From Sphingobacterium sp. CZ-2 (GTDB taxonomy: Bacteria; Bacteroidota; Bacteroidia; Sphingobacteriales; Sphingobacteriaceae): 64,000 bases of DNA. The notes beneath the pieces were generated by a model, which was not told where the DNA came from, made no database searches, and worked only from the letters and a program-made list of their open reading frames with translations. The stretch's first letter is position 1; each line of letters begins with the position of its first letter. Positions 8,823 to 18,282 of this stretch are shown piece after piece. Where the stretch lies: positions 620,001 through 684,000 of the forward strand of contig NZ_CP038159.1 in the NCBI RefSeq assembly GCF_004526235.1, given 5' to 3'. A program made the position numbers and the translations under genes.

Positions 8823-10694
8823 ATGAAGAAAAGAAGTATTGCGTTAATAATTTGGTTGATGTCCATCGCCCTGATTGGGGTAATGGCAATGCAATATTAT
8901 TTTATTCGCGAATCCTTCCGCCAGAAATCAAAGATTTTTGATGATGCTGTCAAAGCATCCCTGGCAGCAGTTGGGAACAAACTGGAGCAGAAAGAGATCT
9001 ATGATTTTGCTCGGGAACAGGAAAGACAGAACCAGAAGCGTTTTCTGGAAAGCCAAAAGGAGCAGGAACAAAAGCAAAAGATCCTGACCGAGCAGGTGGC
9101 CATCCAAGAGAAGATCAAAATCCTTCAAGCCGAACTTTTCCGCTATGAACAGCGCTTCAATGCCGACGAACGCCGCTTGAACATGTCCTTCATGAATGTT
9201 CCCATCAGCAATGAGTTTTTCGAGACCTACGTCCGTAAAAGTGAGAACAGAAAATTATTGACCATCTGGTTGGAGCCTATTCTACAACCCGATGGTACCA
9301 TACAGCCTTCCCCTCGGGTAGATGCCATAAAAGAATTGCCGAACAGTCCAGTTAGGGACGACAGTACTCGTTATATCCTACCTCATTTTGAGGTGAACCA
9401 ACGGGTAGCGTCAAGTTTTCAATGGATAACCCTACAACCGCGGACCAACCGAAAATTGATCATGCAGATCATTGACCTGGAACAACAGATCGAGAAACTG
9501 AACATGACCAAGCTTGGTGAAGCCTCCAGTCTATACGATTCAGTAGCGGTGTTAAGTGGCAAGAAAAGTTCCGTGGTTCAAGATGTGGCCATCGGTATTG
9601 AATTGGCCAAACGCCCGCTTGAAAAAAGATTGAACAGGGTCTACGTCATGGAATTATTGGTGAGAGAACTAGAGGAAAGAGGAGTTACCGCATCCTTTGT
9701 CATGCAGGTACAGACTTCCAAGAATTCCCCATTGGTCTTCAGTGAGGTTTACCAGATCAATAATGAACCCATGGAATTTTCCGAAGACCATAAAGATTAT
9801 GCGGTCAAATTATTCCAGGGGGATGAAGGAAAACCTCCCGGCGAACTCCGCATTTTCTTCCCGAACAAAAAAAGCATTATCACCAGCAATATGGGCTATT
9901 GGTTGTTTCCAATCCTGGCTTTATTAGCGCTGTTGATCGGGTGTTTTGCCTATACCTTGATGATTATCTTCCGTCAGAAAAAAATGTCGGAGATGAAAAC
10001 GGATTTCATCAATAACATGACCCACGAATTTAAAACGCCGGTTGCTACCATCATGATTGCAAGTGAATCCCTGCGTGACCCTGAGATTTCCGCCGATGGA
10101 AAACGGGTCAATAAACTCGCTAACATCATCTACGATGAGAATGTACGATTGGGATCACATATTGAAAGGGTATTGAACATCGCGCGATTGGAAAAAGAAA
10201 ATTTGAAGATTGAACGGGTCAATGTACAGATCAACACCTTGGCCAGCGCCGTATTGGAAAGTATGAAACTCCAATTGGAAAAAGCCAATGGGAATCTGAC
10301 GGTTCAGTTGGATGCGGCGGAAGATGTGGTGATCGGTGATGAACTACACTTATCGAATGTCATGTACAATCTGGTAGACAATGCCATTAAATATAGTAAG
10401 GACAGTCCGGACATAACTTTTAAAACTTACAACAAAGGAAAGAACATCATTATTTCCGTAAGCGACAAAGGTATTGGGATGACAAAAGACCAAGCAGAGA
10501 AGATTTTTGACCAGTTTTACCGCATTCCAACTGGTAATATCCATAATGTAAAAGGGTTTGGGCTAGGTTTGAGTTATGTCAATGACATCGTCAAACGCCT
10601 AAATGGAAGAATCGCAGTTAAGAGTGAAAAAGATAAAGGCACACAATTTGAAGTAACCCTTCCTTTGAAGAGTGCTTCACGCGAAGTGGCTTAA
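8823..10694 (+). CDS. Sensor histidine kinase, RprX-like
   Basis: This 623-residue membrane kinase has a first membrane segment near residues 7-28. A large periplasmic domain of about 330 residues follows, with a Gln/Glu/Lys-rich coiled coil at its start, and then a second membrane segment near 360-387. The phosphoacceptor H401 lies in MTHEFKTPV. The ATPase boxes NLVDNAIKYS, VSDKGIGM and GFGLGLSYV are intact. It forms a pair with the response regulator 9-18 nt downstream. That regulator closely resembles RprY of Bacteroides, so I call this kinase RprX-like. The periplasmic domain is what would sense the signal, and I do not recognise its ligand. Confidence 0.9.
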   Translation: MKKRSIALIIWLMSIALIGVMAMQYYFIRESFRQKSKIFDDAVKASLAAVGNKLEQKEIYDFAREQERQNQKRFLESQKEQEQKQKILTEQVAIQEKIKILQAELFRYEQRFNADERRLNMSFMNVPISNEFFETYVRKSENRKLLTIWLEPILQPDGTIQPSPRVDAIKELPNSPVRDDSTRYILPHFEVNQRVASSFQWITLQPRTNRKLIMQIIDLEQQIEKLNMTKLGEASSLYDSVAVLSGKKSSVVQDVAIGIELAKRPLEKRLNRVYVMELLVRELEERGVTASFVMQVQTSKNSPLVFSEVYQINNEPMEFSEDHKDYAVKLFQGDEGKPPGELRIFFPNKKSIITSNMGYWLFPILALLALLIGCFAYTLMIIFRQKKMSEMKTDFINNMTHEFKTPVATIMIASESLRDPEISADGKRVNKLANIIYDENVRLGSHIERVLNIARLEKENLKIERVNVQINTLASAVLESMKLQLEKANGNLTVQLDAAEDVVIGDELHLSNVMYNLVDNAIKYSKDSPDITFKTYNKGKNIIISVSDKGIGMTKDQAEKIFDQFYRIPTGNIHNVKGFGLGLSYVNDIVKRLNGRIAVKSEKDKGTQFEVTLPLKSASREVA

Positions 10695-10712
10695 CATAAT
10701 AGCTTGAAATTT

Positions 10713-11402
10713 ATGAACCAAAAAATATTATTAGCAGAAGACGACCCAAATTTGGGGGAACTCCTGAAAGATTATTTAGAATTGAAAGGCAAGTTCGAAG
10801 TCGTATTATGTGTTGATGGTCAAGAGGCCATGGATGCATTCCGAAAGGACGAGTTCGACCTTTGCATCCTCGATGTGATGATGCCTAAAAAAGATGGCTT
10901 CTCCCTTGGAAAGGATATCCGAAAGATTGATCAAACTGTTCCCATCATTTATGCCACAGCAAAAGGGATGATGGAAGATAAAACCCAGGCATTCGAGCTT
11001 GGAGGTGATGATTACATCACTAAACCTTTTCGTGTCGAAGAACTATTATTAAGGATCAATGCGTTATTGAAACGCGCATCCAAGGATAAGGAAGAAGAGG
11101 TTTCCGACAAGTTTGAGATCGGCGATTATTTCTTTGATTATACGAGTCAGATCATTTCCTACAAAGGTCAACAGCAGAAATTATCCACCAAAGAAGCTGA
11201 ACTGCTCCGCTTGCTTTGCCTGAAGAAAAATGATGTACTGACCCGTGAGGAAGCCCTGATAAAAATATGGCATGATGATAATTACTTCACCGGAAGGAGT
11301 ATGGATGTTTTCTTGAGTAAACTAAGAAAATACCTGAAAGAAGATCCGAATGTGGAGATCGTCAATGTACATGGAAAAGGATATAAACTATTGGTCAGCT
11401 AA
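10713..11402 (+). CDS. Response regulator, OmpR/RprY type
   Basis: This is a 229-residue two-domain regulator. The receiver domain has the acidic pair EDD, the phosphoacceptor in LCILDVMMPKKDGF and the conserved lysine in DDYITKPF. The C-terminal winged helix (about 135-229) ends with SMDVFLSKLRKYL and VNVHGKGYKL, very like Bacteroides RprY. I chose ATG at 10713 (MNQKILLAEDD). A TTG at 10704 would add three residues. It is co-transcribed with the kinase upstream and ends at a bidirectional terminator. Confidence 0.93.
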   Translation: MNQKILLAEDDPNLGELLKDYLELKGKFEVVLCVDGQEAMDAFRKDEFDLCILDVMMPKKDGFSLGKDIRKIDQTVPIIYATAKGMMEDKTQAFELGGDDYITKPFRVEELLLRINALLKRASKDKEEEVSDKFEIGDYFFDYTSQIISYKGQQQKLSTKEAELLRLLCLKKNDVLTREEALIKIWHDDNYFTGRSMDVFLSKLRKYLKEDPNVEIVNVHGKGYKLLVS

Positions 11403-11404
11403 AA

Positions 11405-11449
11405 CCAAAAAACCGCTAATTTCAAATAAGATTAGCGGTTTTTTTTTAG
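11405..11449. terminator. Bidirectional terminator between the rprY-like gene and maf
   Basis: AACCGCTAAT (11411-11420) pairs with ATTAGCGGTT (11431-11440) around a 10-nt loop. A/T runs flank both sides (nine T on the right, six A on the left), so it can end transcripts from either side. It serves the convergent genes ending at 11402 and 11458. Confidence 0.85.
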
Positions 11450-11457
11450 TATTAAAC

Positions 11458-12048
11458 TTAAAATATCTTCTTTAATTCTTCCTGCAATCTGGCCGTCGGA
11501 AGACCGATCACATTCTCATACGAACCTTCTATTTTTGCGATCCCTATCCTACCAATCCATTCTTGGATGCCATAGGACCCCGCCTTGTCCAAGGGCTTGT
11601 ATTTCTCTACATAATAGCTGATCTCCTCCTCACTTAGATCCGAAAACCAAACCTTGGTTTCTTCCACAAATGAGTATTGATAATCCTTATAGGAAAGAGC
11701 TACTGCCGTATAGACATAATGCAGGTTATTGGCCAATTGCCTGATAACGGCTTTTGCTTCCTCTAGATCGCTTGGTTTTCCCAAGACCTTCCCATCGGAA
11801 TCCAGCACAATTGTATCCGCGCAGATCAGCAACTTATCAAAATAGGAGTCTTCACTAAATGCTGCTAATTTTTCTTTGGCGATCTGCTTCACCACTTCCA
11901 AAGGGCTTAGATTCGGATCTACTGTTTCATCAGTCTCCCGAACTTCTATCTCAAAGTCCAAGTCCATACTCGCCAGCAGCTCCTTCCGCCGTGGTGATTT
12001 TGATCCTAGCACGATGTCGACGGATCTTAATTTTTCCTGTAAAATCAT
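11458..12048 (-). CDS. maf: Maf family nucleotide pyrophosphatase
   Basis: This 196-residue protein shows the Maf signature GSKSPRRKELL near its N-terminus and the catalytic-loop region ICADTIV. Family members hydrolyse non-canonical or modified nucleoside triphosphates, mainly dTTP/UTP or m7GTP, to monophosphates. The sequence alone does not settle which. Its ATG overlaps the TGA of the upstream KdsC-type gene by one base (TGATG at 12050-12046), so the two are translationally coupled. Confidence 0.93.
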   Translation of the reverse strand: MILQEKLRSVDIVLGSKSPRRKELLASMDLDFEIEVRETDETVDPNLSPLEVVKQIAKEKLAAFSEDSYFDKLLICADTIVLDSDGKVLGKPSDLEEAKAVIRQLANNLHYVYTAVALSYKDYQYSFVEETKVWFSDLSEEEISYYVEKYKPLDKAGSYGIQEWIGRIGIAKIEGSYENVIGLPTARLQEELKKIF

Positions 12049-12566
12049 CAGATACTTTTAATGGTCGTTTCCACACTCCATTTCCCTTGCAGTTTCATGG
12101 TTTTTTCCAGGATATCGCGAACAGCTCCCCTACCTCCGGCGAATGGTGACATATAATGGCAGATCTCTTTGATTTCCTCCACAGCATCTGAAGGACAGCA
12201 GGCAAAACCTACCGCTTGCATGACTTCATAATCCGGAAGGTCATCACCCATATACAGGAGGTTTTCCTTTTCCAAGCTATATTTCCCCATTAATTCCTTC
12301 AATAGAGTCAATTTATCAGCTACCCCCATATGCACCTCGTTTATTCCAAGTCCTTCCATTCGGGATTGAACCCCTTTGGAACGACCTCCTGAAATAACCC
12401 AGATGGGAAGACCCCGTTTGATGGCCAATTGCATAGCATAACCATCCTTTACATAAAAAGTCCGTAATTGATGCCCTTCTTCAGAGACCTGGAGAGATCC
12501 ATCAGTCATTACTCCATCCACATCGAGTACAACTGCTTTAATTGATAATAGCTTTTGGAAGATCAT
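12048..12566 (-). CDS. kdsC: KdsC-type HAD phosphatase (3-deoxy-D-manno-octulosonate 8-phosphate phosphatase)
   Basis: This 172-residue protein has the HAD motif I VVLDVDGVMTDG, motif II SGGRS and motif IV GDDLPD. It lacks a cap domain, as in KdsC. The family releases Kdo from Kdo-8-phosphate for lipopolysaccharide synthesis. Short relatives can have other sugar-phosphate substrates. I chose ATG at 12566, because the TTG at 12584 would lie inside the -7 promoter box. It is the first gene of a two-gene unit with maf. Confidence 0.85.
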   Translation of the reverse strand: MIFQKLLSIKAVVLDVDGVMTDGSLQVSEEGHQLRTFYVKDGYAMQLAIKRGLPIWVISGGRSKGVQSRMEGLGINEVHMGVADKLTLLKELMGKYSLEKENLLYMGDDLPDYEVMQAVGFACCPSDAVEEIKEICHYMSPFAGGRGAVRDILEKTMKLQGKWSVETTIKSI

Positions 12567-12581
12567 AACATTTCTTTGCTC

Positions 12582-12610
12582 CAAATTTAAGCAATCTTTT
12601 TGGCAGCAAA
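12582..12610 (-). promoter_or_regulatory. Promoter of kdsC-maf
   Basis: On the minus strand TTTG (12610-12607), 17 nt, then TAAATTTG (12589-12582) is a full Bacteroidota promoter match. The predicted start gives a leader of about 9 nt before the ATG at 12566. Confidence 0.6.
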
Positions 12611-12715
12611 GGGCAGGGAATTAATCAAAATAAGACATTGTTTTATCAGTTACAACACATAAATCAGAGAATTGTCAGATTATAGTTGCAACTGCAACTT
12701 TTTATGGCAATTCTC

Positions 12716-12745
12716 TTGATTTTATAATTTTCTGATGTACCTTTG
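12716..12745 (+). promoter_or_regulatory. Orphan promoter in the kdsC-floA gap, pointing right
   Basis: TTG (12716-12718), exactly 19 nt, then TACCTTTG (12738-12745) matches the consensus very well. No plus-strand gene lies downstream before a terminator at 12843. This points to a short transcript. Confidence 0.55.
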
Positions 12746-12751
12746 TACTAT

Positions 12752-12876
12752 AATTCAACGCATAAGAAAGGATATAAAAATCCAATGCAGCGAATTTTTA
12801 ACATTGTCTTTTCATAATTTAGGTTTATAATTGGTTAGTATCAAACCCTGGCGCCCATCGTCAGGGTTTTTTCTTA
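12752..12876 (+). ncRNA. Candidate small RNA, or short leader-peptide transcript
   Basis: The unit is bounded by the orphan promoter at 12716-12745 and a terminator at 12843-12873, giving about 120 nt. It contains one short frame, MQRIFNIVFS (12785-12817), without a clear ribosome-binding site. The inner sequence is A/T-rich with small local inverted repeats (for example CAATG with CATTG). It is not a recognisable 4.5S RNA, tmRNA, 6S RNA or riboswitch. It lies antisense to nothing except the last bases of floA. Confidence 0.4.
12843..12873 (+). terminator. Terminator of the orphan transcript
   Basis: AAACCCTG (12843-12850) pairs with CAGGGTTT (12862-12869) around an 11-nt loop, followed by TTTTCTT. 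The T-run is on the plus side, so it is oriented for a plus-strand RNA and not for floA. Confidence 0.7.
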
Positions 12877-13851
12877 TTTCTTCTCTGGCCCGTTAGGCTT
12901 TGAAATCGATGTCCTCATATCAGTATCCGCTTGGATATTCTGCATTTTGTAATAATCCATAATACCCAGATTACCATTTCTAAATGCTTCTGCCATGGCC
13001 ATAGGCACTTGTGACTCTGCTTCAATAACCTTGGCTTTTGCTTCTTGAGCCTTCGCGCGCATTTCCTGTTCTGTAGCCACAGCCATTGCCCTACGTTCTT
13101 CTGCCCTTGCATTCGCTACTTTCAAATCCGCTTCGGCCTGATCCGTCTGCAATTTCGCCCCTACGTTTTCACCAATATCGATATCCGCAATATCAATCGA
13201 TAAGATTTCAAAGGCGGTACCTGAATCCAGTCCTTTAGACAATACTGTTTTTGAAATGCGGTCTGGATTTTCCAACACTTCTTTATGGTTCAAGGAAGAA
13301 CCAATGGTCGTTACGATCCCTTCTCCAACCCGAGCTAAAATGGTTTCCTCACCTGCACCACCAACCAATTGGTTAATGTTTGCACGAACGGTAACCCTGG
13401 CTTTAGCGATCAACTGAATACCATCCTTCGCCACAGCAGCTACCGGAGGCGTATTGATGACTTGGGGGTTTACAGACAACTGGACCGCATCAAATACGTC
13501 ACGACCTGCTAAATCAATCGCGGTCGCTAATTTAAAATCCAAAGGAATATTTGCTTTATCCGCTGAAATCAACGCCTTGATCACTTTATTCACATTTCCA
13601 CCAGCAAGATAATGGGTTTCTATCTCATTGGAGGAGATCTTCAAGCCGGCTTTTGTCGAAGTAATCATCGCATTGGTCACCAATGCCGGACTTACTTTCC
13701 GTAGACGCATCAGCACCAGATTCAACAGACTAATTTTTACATTTGATAATTGTGCGGTAAACCACAAATTTAGGGGTAGCAGATAGAGTAAAACAAAAAA
13801 TCCGATTACCGAACCTACAATAATTAAAACTAATTGTACAGGAGCTTCCAT
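12874..13851 (-). CDS. floA: Flotillin-like protein FloA
   Basis: This 325-residue protein has an N-terminal membrane hairpin ([20 protein letters not shown]), a PHB/SPFH-type core, and a C-terminal Ala/Glu-rich coiled coil (about 230-290). It ends with a Lys-rich hydrophilic tail. This is the layout of the bacterial FloA/YqfA family, scaffold proteins of membrane microdomains. It stands alone and diverges from the hybrid kinase at 14017. A TACCGTTG sequence 22 nt upstream on its strand is only a near match to a -7 box. Confidence 0.93.
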   Translation of the reverse strand: MEAPVQLVLIIVGSVIGFFVLLYLLPLNLWFTAQLSNVKISLLNLVLMRLRKVSPALVTNAMITSTKAGLKISSNEIETHYLAGGNVNKVIKALISADKANIPLDFKLATAIDLAGRDVFDAVQLSVNPQVINTPPVAAVAKDGIQLIAKARVTVRANINQLVGGAGEETILARVGEGIVTTIGSSLNHKEVLENPDRISKTVLSKGLDSGTAFEILSIDIADIDIGENVGAKLQTDQAEADLKVANARAEERRAMAVATEQEMRAKAQEAKAKVIEAESQVPMAMAEAFRNGNLGIMDYYKMQNIQADTDMRTSISKPNGPEKK

Positions 13852-14016
13852 TTATATAAGATTAATAATTTCCAACGGTACTAAAGATAATAAAAAAGAG
13901 GAGAATATTTTTCGTTCAAAAGGCTTATTATTAATTTTTTAACCCATTAAAGTAAAAGTTTAAACAAAAATGTAGACTTTTGCAAGTGAACAAAACAGCA
14001 TATCCCCTATTAGAAC

Positions 14017-17000
14017 ATGAACAAACTCAGCTTCTTAAGATGGCAATTTATTGCTAGTATTATTATAGCATATGTCATAATCATCTTCTCTTTTTGGTAT
14101 TTTCTGGCAAGCCAGAGCAGGTACAGCGATACGGTAAATAACTATATGGCCTTGTCCCAAGAGAAGTTCAATGCCATCCAGGATTGGGAAGTCAATATCC
14201 AGAAATTCTCAAAATATAAAAACCTTGAAAAAAACACCGATCCTCTTGTTGAGGATCAATTGAGGAATGCCATTCAAAAAAGCCTATTGGTTTTGGATAC
14301 ACCGAACGAATTGATAGATCGAAAATTGGATGCCACACAGGATGCTCGAGCCTATTCGCAAGAGCTTTTTGCCCTGAATAACATTAATGCTTCGAACATC
14401 CAGGCCGATATGCTATTGAAAATTGCCGATCAGCAGGCAAGGATTGTAGAAACAAGCAATAAATTGACCAATGAGATCATCGAGTTTCGGAAAGAAAAAA
14501 TCAAGAAACGAAATGATGAATTGACTACCTCCAGGTATATCACCATCATTCTGGGGCTATTTTCGTTGATCGTGGTACTTTTTGTGGTGGTACAAACCAT
14601 GCGTATCTTAGCTCACCTGCGAAAAACGGGTAATAAGGAAAGGGAACTGAACCAGAACCTGTTAAAAACAGCCGAACAATTGGAGGACGTGAACTGGGTA
14701 CTTCAGAATTCTTCCAAGATCCATAACCAGATCAATGGCCTCCCAAGTGAAAAAGCCATTGCCCAAACCGCCCTCAACGGTATGTCGGAAGTCCTTGATT
14801 TCTTTGCAGCCGCGTTTTATGTCCGGAAAACTGATTCCTATGAGTTTATCTTAAAAAGCTCGATCGGTTTACATAACAAGGAAACCATTCAAAACTTTAT
14901 CTTGGATGAGGGCATCCTAGGAGCTGTAGCAGCCAACAAGAAACATCAGATCATCCCCGTTCAGGATATTTCTAAAACCAATATCCAAACAGGGACCATC
15001 AAGAACATGGATGCAGATGCTATTCTGTTTCCTATCGTATATGAGGATTATTGTATAGGTATTATAGAAATTATAGGCTCTTTCCCTAAAAACAGAGTGG
15101 AGAGCATCCTTAATTACCTGACCCGTACATCAAGATCCATCGGTTCTGCACTTCAATCACGCCAGAACCATGCCTTGGTCGAAGAGCTGCTTGCGGAAAC
15201 CCAAAGACAGACCGAAGAACTGGAGGCCCAGCAAGAGGAACTCCGTATTACCAATGAAGAGCTGGTCTATAAAACCAATCTTTTAGAAGCCTCGGAAGAG
15301 GAACTCCGCGTACAGCAGGAAGAACTTTCCCAAGCGAACAAGGAACTAAATGTTAAAGCCGCAGAATTGGAAAGAAGGAACCTGGAGTTGAATGAAGCCC
15401 ACAATATTGTGGAACAGAAGATCGTGGAAGTGGAATTGGCCAGTAAGTACAAATCTGAATTCATGGCCAATATGAGCCATGAGCTACGAACTCCTTTGAA
15501 CAGTATACTCATCCTGGCGAAACTCCTTCAGGATAATAAACTAGAAAACTTGAATACCGAACAGGTGAAATATGCCTCGGTGATCCATAATGCCGGCTCT
15601 GATCTTCTACAGCTGATCAATGAATTGCTAGACCTGGCGAAAATAGAGTCCGGTAAAGTGGAGATGCAGAAAGATCTGATCCGCATCCAGGATTTCAGCA
15701 GCAATATGGAATCCCTGTTCAAGGAATTGGCAAAAGAAAAATCCATCAACTTCCAGATAGACATTGAACAAGCACCTAAACAGTTTGTTACCGATGAATA
15801 CAGGTTGGAACAGGTCCTTAAAAATTTCCTTTCTAATGCTTTCAAATTCACTGAAAAATCAGGAAGCATTACCCTAAAGATCTTCCAACAAAGTGGAAAC
15901 GTCCATTTCGCTGTAAAGGATTCCGGTATAGGTATATCTCCAGAAAAACAATCCCTCATATTTGAAGCTTTCCGACAAGAGGACGGCTCCACCAGCAGAA
16001 AATATGGCGGAACCGGTCTTGGCCTGTCCATTTCCAGGGAAATCTCTTCCCTACTTAATGGGAGGATCACCCTCGAGAGTGAGATTGGACAGGGTAGTAC
16101 CTTTAGTCTGATCATCCCTTACATACCGGAGATCAATAAAGAAGAAATGCCTGCTCCTACAAAAGAAGCCAGCAAAGAAAGCACCAGCCAGGAAACAAAA
16201 GCAACAGCAAAGCAAGAGAATATTCGCCAAGGATCGGAAGATGCAAAGATGGAACTTCCAAAAAACCGTCAAACAAAGAGCATCCTGATCATTGAGGATG
16301 ACATCAATTTTGCGGATATATTAAAAAGCTTTTCAGAAGAATATGGCTTCGACACCTTGAATGCGTATGACGGTGTTGCCGGAATTCAAATGGCCAAACA
16401 GAAACAGCCTGATGCCATAATTTTGGATGTCATGCTACCTTTGGCAGATGGATGGGAAGTACTAAAAACCTTGAAGAACGATAAAACCACCAAGCATATC
16501 CCGATCCACATGATGTCGGCAGCGAATTTCGATAAGAAAGACTTCCTGGAATCTGGAGCCATTGGGTTTATGCCAAAACCGGTGAACGAGGAAAGTATAG
16601 CCTTGGCATTTGAAACCATCCATCTAAATATCAATAAGGAACTTAAAAAGATCCTGTTGATCGAAGACCAGGAATTCCAGAGCGATCTGATCAAAAAGGC
16701 TTTTGCCGAGCAAAACATCAATGTGATCCAAGCCTTTACGATCGAATCCGGCATGAAAAAACTGGAAGAGGAAGAGAACCTGGATTGCATCATCTTGGAT
16801 GTTAAACTACCAGATGGTAGTGGTCTGGAAATGCTGGATCGAATCAAATCAAATCCGAAGTACGAGAAATTACCGGTGATCATCAATACGGCATACGACC
16901 TGAGTGCAGAACAAACGGAGAAGATCCTTAGGCATACCCAATCGATGGTGTTGAAATCCAGTAAATCAAACAATAGATTGATTGATGAGGTTAACCTGTT

Positions 17001-17460
17001 TCTGAATAAACTATCGACACCAGCCTATAATCCGATCAAGAACCCCGAAAAACTGGTATCATCAGAATCTTATGGAACAAGTGTATTGGAAAACAAGACA
17101 GTTCTCATTGCGGATGATGATATGCGGAATGTTTTCGCTTTGACCTCTTCGCTACAACAATATAAGATGAAGATTGAAATCGCGAACAACGGCCTGGAGG
17201 CCGTGCAGGCGGTAGAGAATCCAGATAAGCAGATTGATATTGTCCTGATGGACATCATGATGCCGGAGATGGACGGTTATGAGGCCATTCAGGAAATAAG
17301 AAAAAATAAAAAACACAATAATTTACCCATTATTGCAGTTACTGCTAAAGCGATGAAAGGTGATCGAGAAAAATCGATTGAATTGGGGGCGAATGATTAT
17401 GTGAGTAAACCGATCGATTTGGATCGTTTGGTATCATTGATGCAAGTATGGCTGAGTTAA
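14017..17460 (+). CDS. Hybrid sensor histidine kinase with GAF domain and three receiver domains
   Basis: This is a 1147-residue membrane protein. A first membrane segment (about 11-33) and a second (about 174-197) enclose an extracytoplasmic helical domain of CHASE3-like size. A GAF-like domain follows (about 235-390), then a long Gln/Glu coiled coil (about 390-480). The kinase core has the phosphoacceptor H488 in MSHELRTPLNS and the ATPase boxes KDSGIGI and GGTGLGLSIS. Three receiver domains follow, centred near 800, 925 and 1070. Each keeps its phosphoacceptor Asp (AIILDVMLP, CIILDVKLP, IVLMDIMMP). The stop overlaps the start of the CheR gene by 13 nt, so the cluster is translationally coupled. 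Confidence 0.93.
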   Translation: MNKLSFLRWQFIASIIIAYVIIIFSFWYFLASQSRYSDTVNNYMALSQEKFNAIQDWEVNIQKFSKYKNLEKNTDPLVEDQLRNAIQKSLLVLDTPNELIDRKLDATQDARAYSQELFALNNINASNIQADMLLKIADQQARIVETSNKLTNEIIEFRKEKIKKRNDELTTSRYITIILGLFSLIVVLFVVVQTMRILAHLRKTGNKERELNQNLLKTAEQLEDVNWVLQNSSKIHNQINGLPSEKAIAQTALNGMSEVLDFFAAAFYVRKTDSYEFILKSSIGLHNKETIQNFILDEGILGAVAANKKHQIIPVQDISKTNIQTGTIKNMDADAILFPIVYEDYCIGIIEIIGSFPKNRVESILNYLTRTSRSIGSALQSRQNHALVEELLAETQRQTEELEAQQEELRITNEELVYKTNLLEASEEELRVQQEELSQANKELNVKAAELERRNLELNEAHNIVEQKIVEVELASKYKSEFMANMSHELRTPLNSILILAKLLQDNKLENLNTEQVKYASVIHNAGSDLLQLINELLDLAKIESGKVEMQKDLIRIQDFSSNMESLFKELAKEKSINFQIDIEQAPKQFVTDEYRLEQVLKNFLSNAFKFTEKSGSITLKIFQQSGNVHFAVKDSGIGISPEKQSLIFEAFRQEDGSTSRKYGGTGLGLSISREISSLLNGRITLESEIGQGSTFSLIIPYIPEINKEEMPAPTKEASKESTSQETKATAKQENIRQGSEDAKMELPKNRQTKSILIIEDDINFADILKSFSEEYGFDTLNAYDGVAGIQMAKQKQPDAIILDVMLPLADGWEVLKTLKNDKTTKHIPIHMMSAANFDKKDFLESGAIGFMPKPVNEESIALAFETIHLNINKELKKILLIEDQEFQSDLIKKAFAEQNINVIQAFTIESGMKKLEEEENLDCIILDVKLPDGSGLEMLDRIKSNPKYEKLPVIINTAYDLSAEQTEKILRHTQSMVLKSSKSNNRLIDEVNLFLNKLSTPAYNPIKNPEKLVSSESYGTSVLENKTVLIADDDMRNVFALTSSLQQYKMKIEIANNGLEAVQAVENPDKQIDIVLMDIMMPEMDGYEAIQEIRKNKKHNNLPIIAVTAKAMKGDREKSIELGANDYVSKPIDLDRLVSLMQVWLS

Positions 17461-18281
17461 GGAACTCTTATGACATCAGTTTTCCGGAGATTGAGGAGCT
17501 GATTTTCTTATTGAAAAATGTATCCGATTTCGATCTGTCGGGATACACCCGTTCTTCCCTCAAAAGGAGGATACAACGGATCATGAACCTGGAAGCCCTG
17601 GATTTTGTGGACCTCAAAAATGCGGTCATCAACATTCCCGGGTTTCAACAATTCTTCATTCAGGAAGTCACGGTCAATGTGACGGAAATGTTCCGAGACC
17701 CTGGCTTCTTCAACAGATTAGCCTCGGAGATCCTGCCCTACCTGCAGACATTTCCGCGTATCAAAATCTGGAGCGCTGGCTGTTCAACCGGAGAGGAAGT
17801 CTACTCTTTGGCCATCTTGTTAAAAGAAAACAACCTTTATGATCGTTCGTTCATTTATGGAACAGATATCAATAGCAAGGTATTGGACATCGCCAAAAAA
17901 GGCATTTACCCCTTGAAGAAATTCAAGGAATATTCGGACAATTTCAATGCGTATAACTCGAAAGAAAGCCTTTCCAATTATTATACCGCACGCTATGATG
18001 CCGCGATCATCAACCATGATCTTCGCAAGAACATCCTTTTCTCAACCCATAACCTGGCAAGTGATCAGGTGTTCAATGAATTTCAACTGATCACCTGCAG
18101 GAACGTGTTGATCTATTTTGATCTGAAACTCCAGGAAAAAGTGATCAACCTGTTCTACGAATCATTGGCTTTATTTGGCTTCCTGTGTCTCGGCACCAAG
18201 GAAACCATCCTTCGCCATCCGGTGATGGAGAATTTTAAAGTGGTCGACAAGGAATTTAACATTTATCAAAAGATCAAGTAA
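17448..18281 (+). CDS. cheR: CheR-type protein-glutamate methyltransferase
   Basis: This 277-residue protein has the S-adenosylmethionine-binding motif WSAGCSTGEEVYSLA. It also has the CheR signatures TEMFRDPGFF and LITCRNVLIYFD. CheR enzymes methylate glutamates on chemoreceptor-like proteins. No receptor, CheW or CheA gene is nearby. Its ATG lies inside the end of the hybrid kinase gene, and the CheB-type gene follows after 1 nt. The substrate may be one of the adjacent kinases or another membrane sensor. This is inference. Confidence 0.92.
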   Translation: MAELRNSYDISFPEIEELIFLLKNVSDFDLSGYTRSSLKRRIQRIMNLEALDFVDLKNAVINIPGFQQFFIQEVTVNVTEMFRDPGFFNRLASEILPYLQTFPRIKIWSAGCSTGEEVYSLAILLKENNLYDRSFIYGTDINSKVLDIAKKGIYPLKKFKEYSDNFNAYNSKESLSNYYTARYDAAIINHDLRKNILFSTHNLASDQVFNEFQLITCRNVLIYFDLKLQEKVINLFYESLALFGFLCLGTKETILRHPVMENFKVVDKEFNIYQKIK

Positions 18282-18282
18282 G

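Noticed and set aside
12752..12876. 4.5S RNA, 6S RNA or tmRNA
   Set aside because: The conserved SRP loop, the 6S open bubble and a tRNA-like end with tag frame are all absent.
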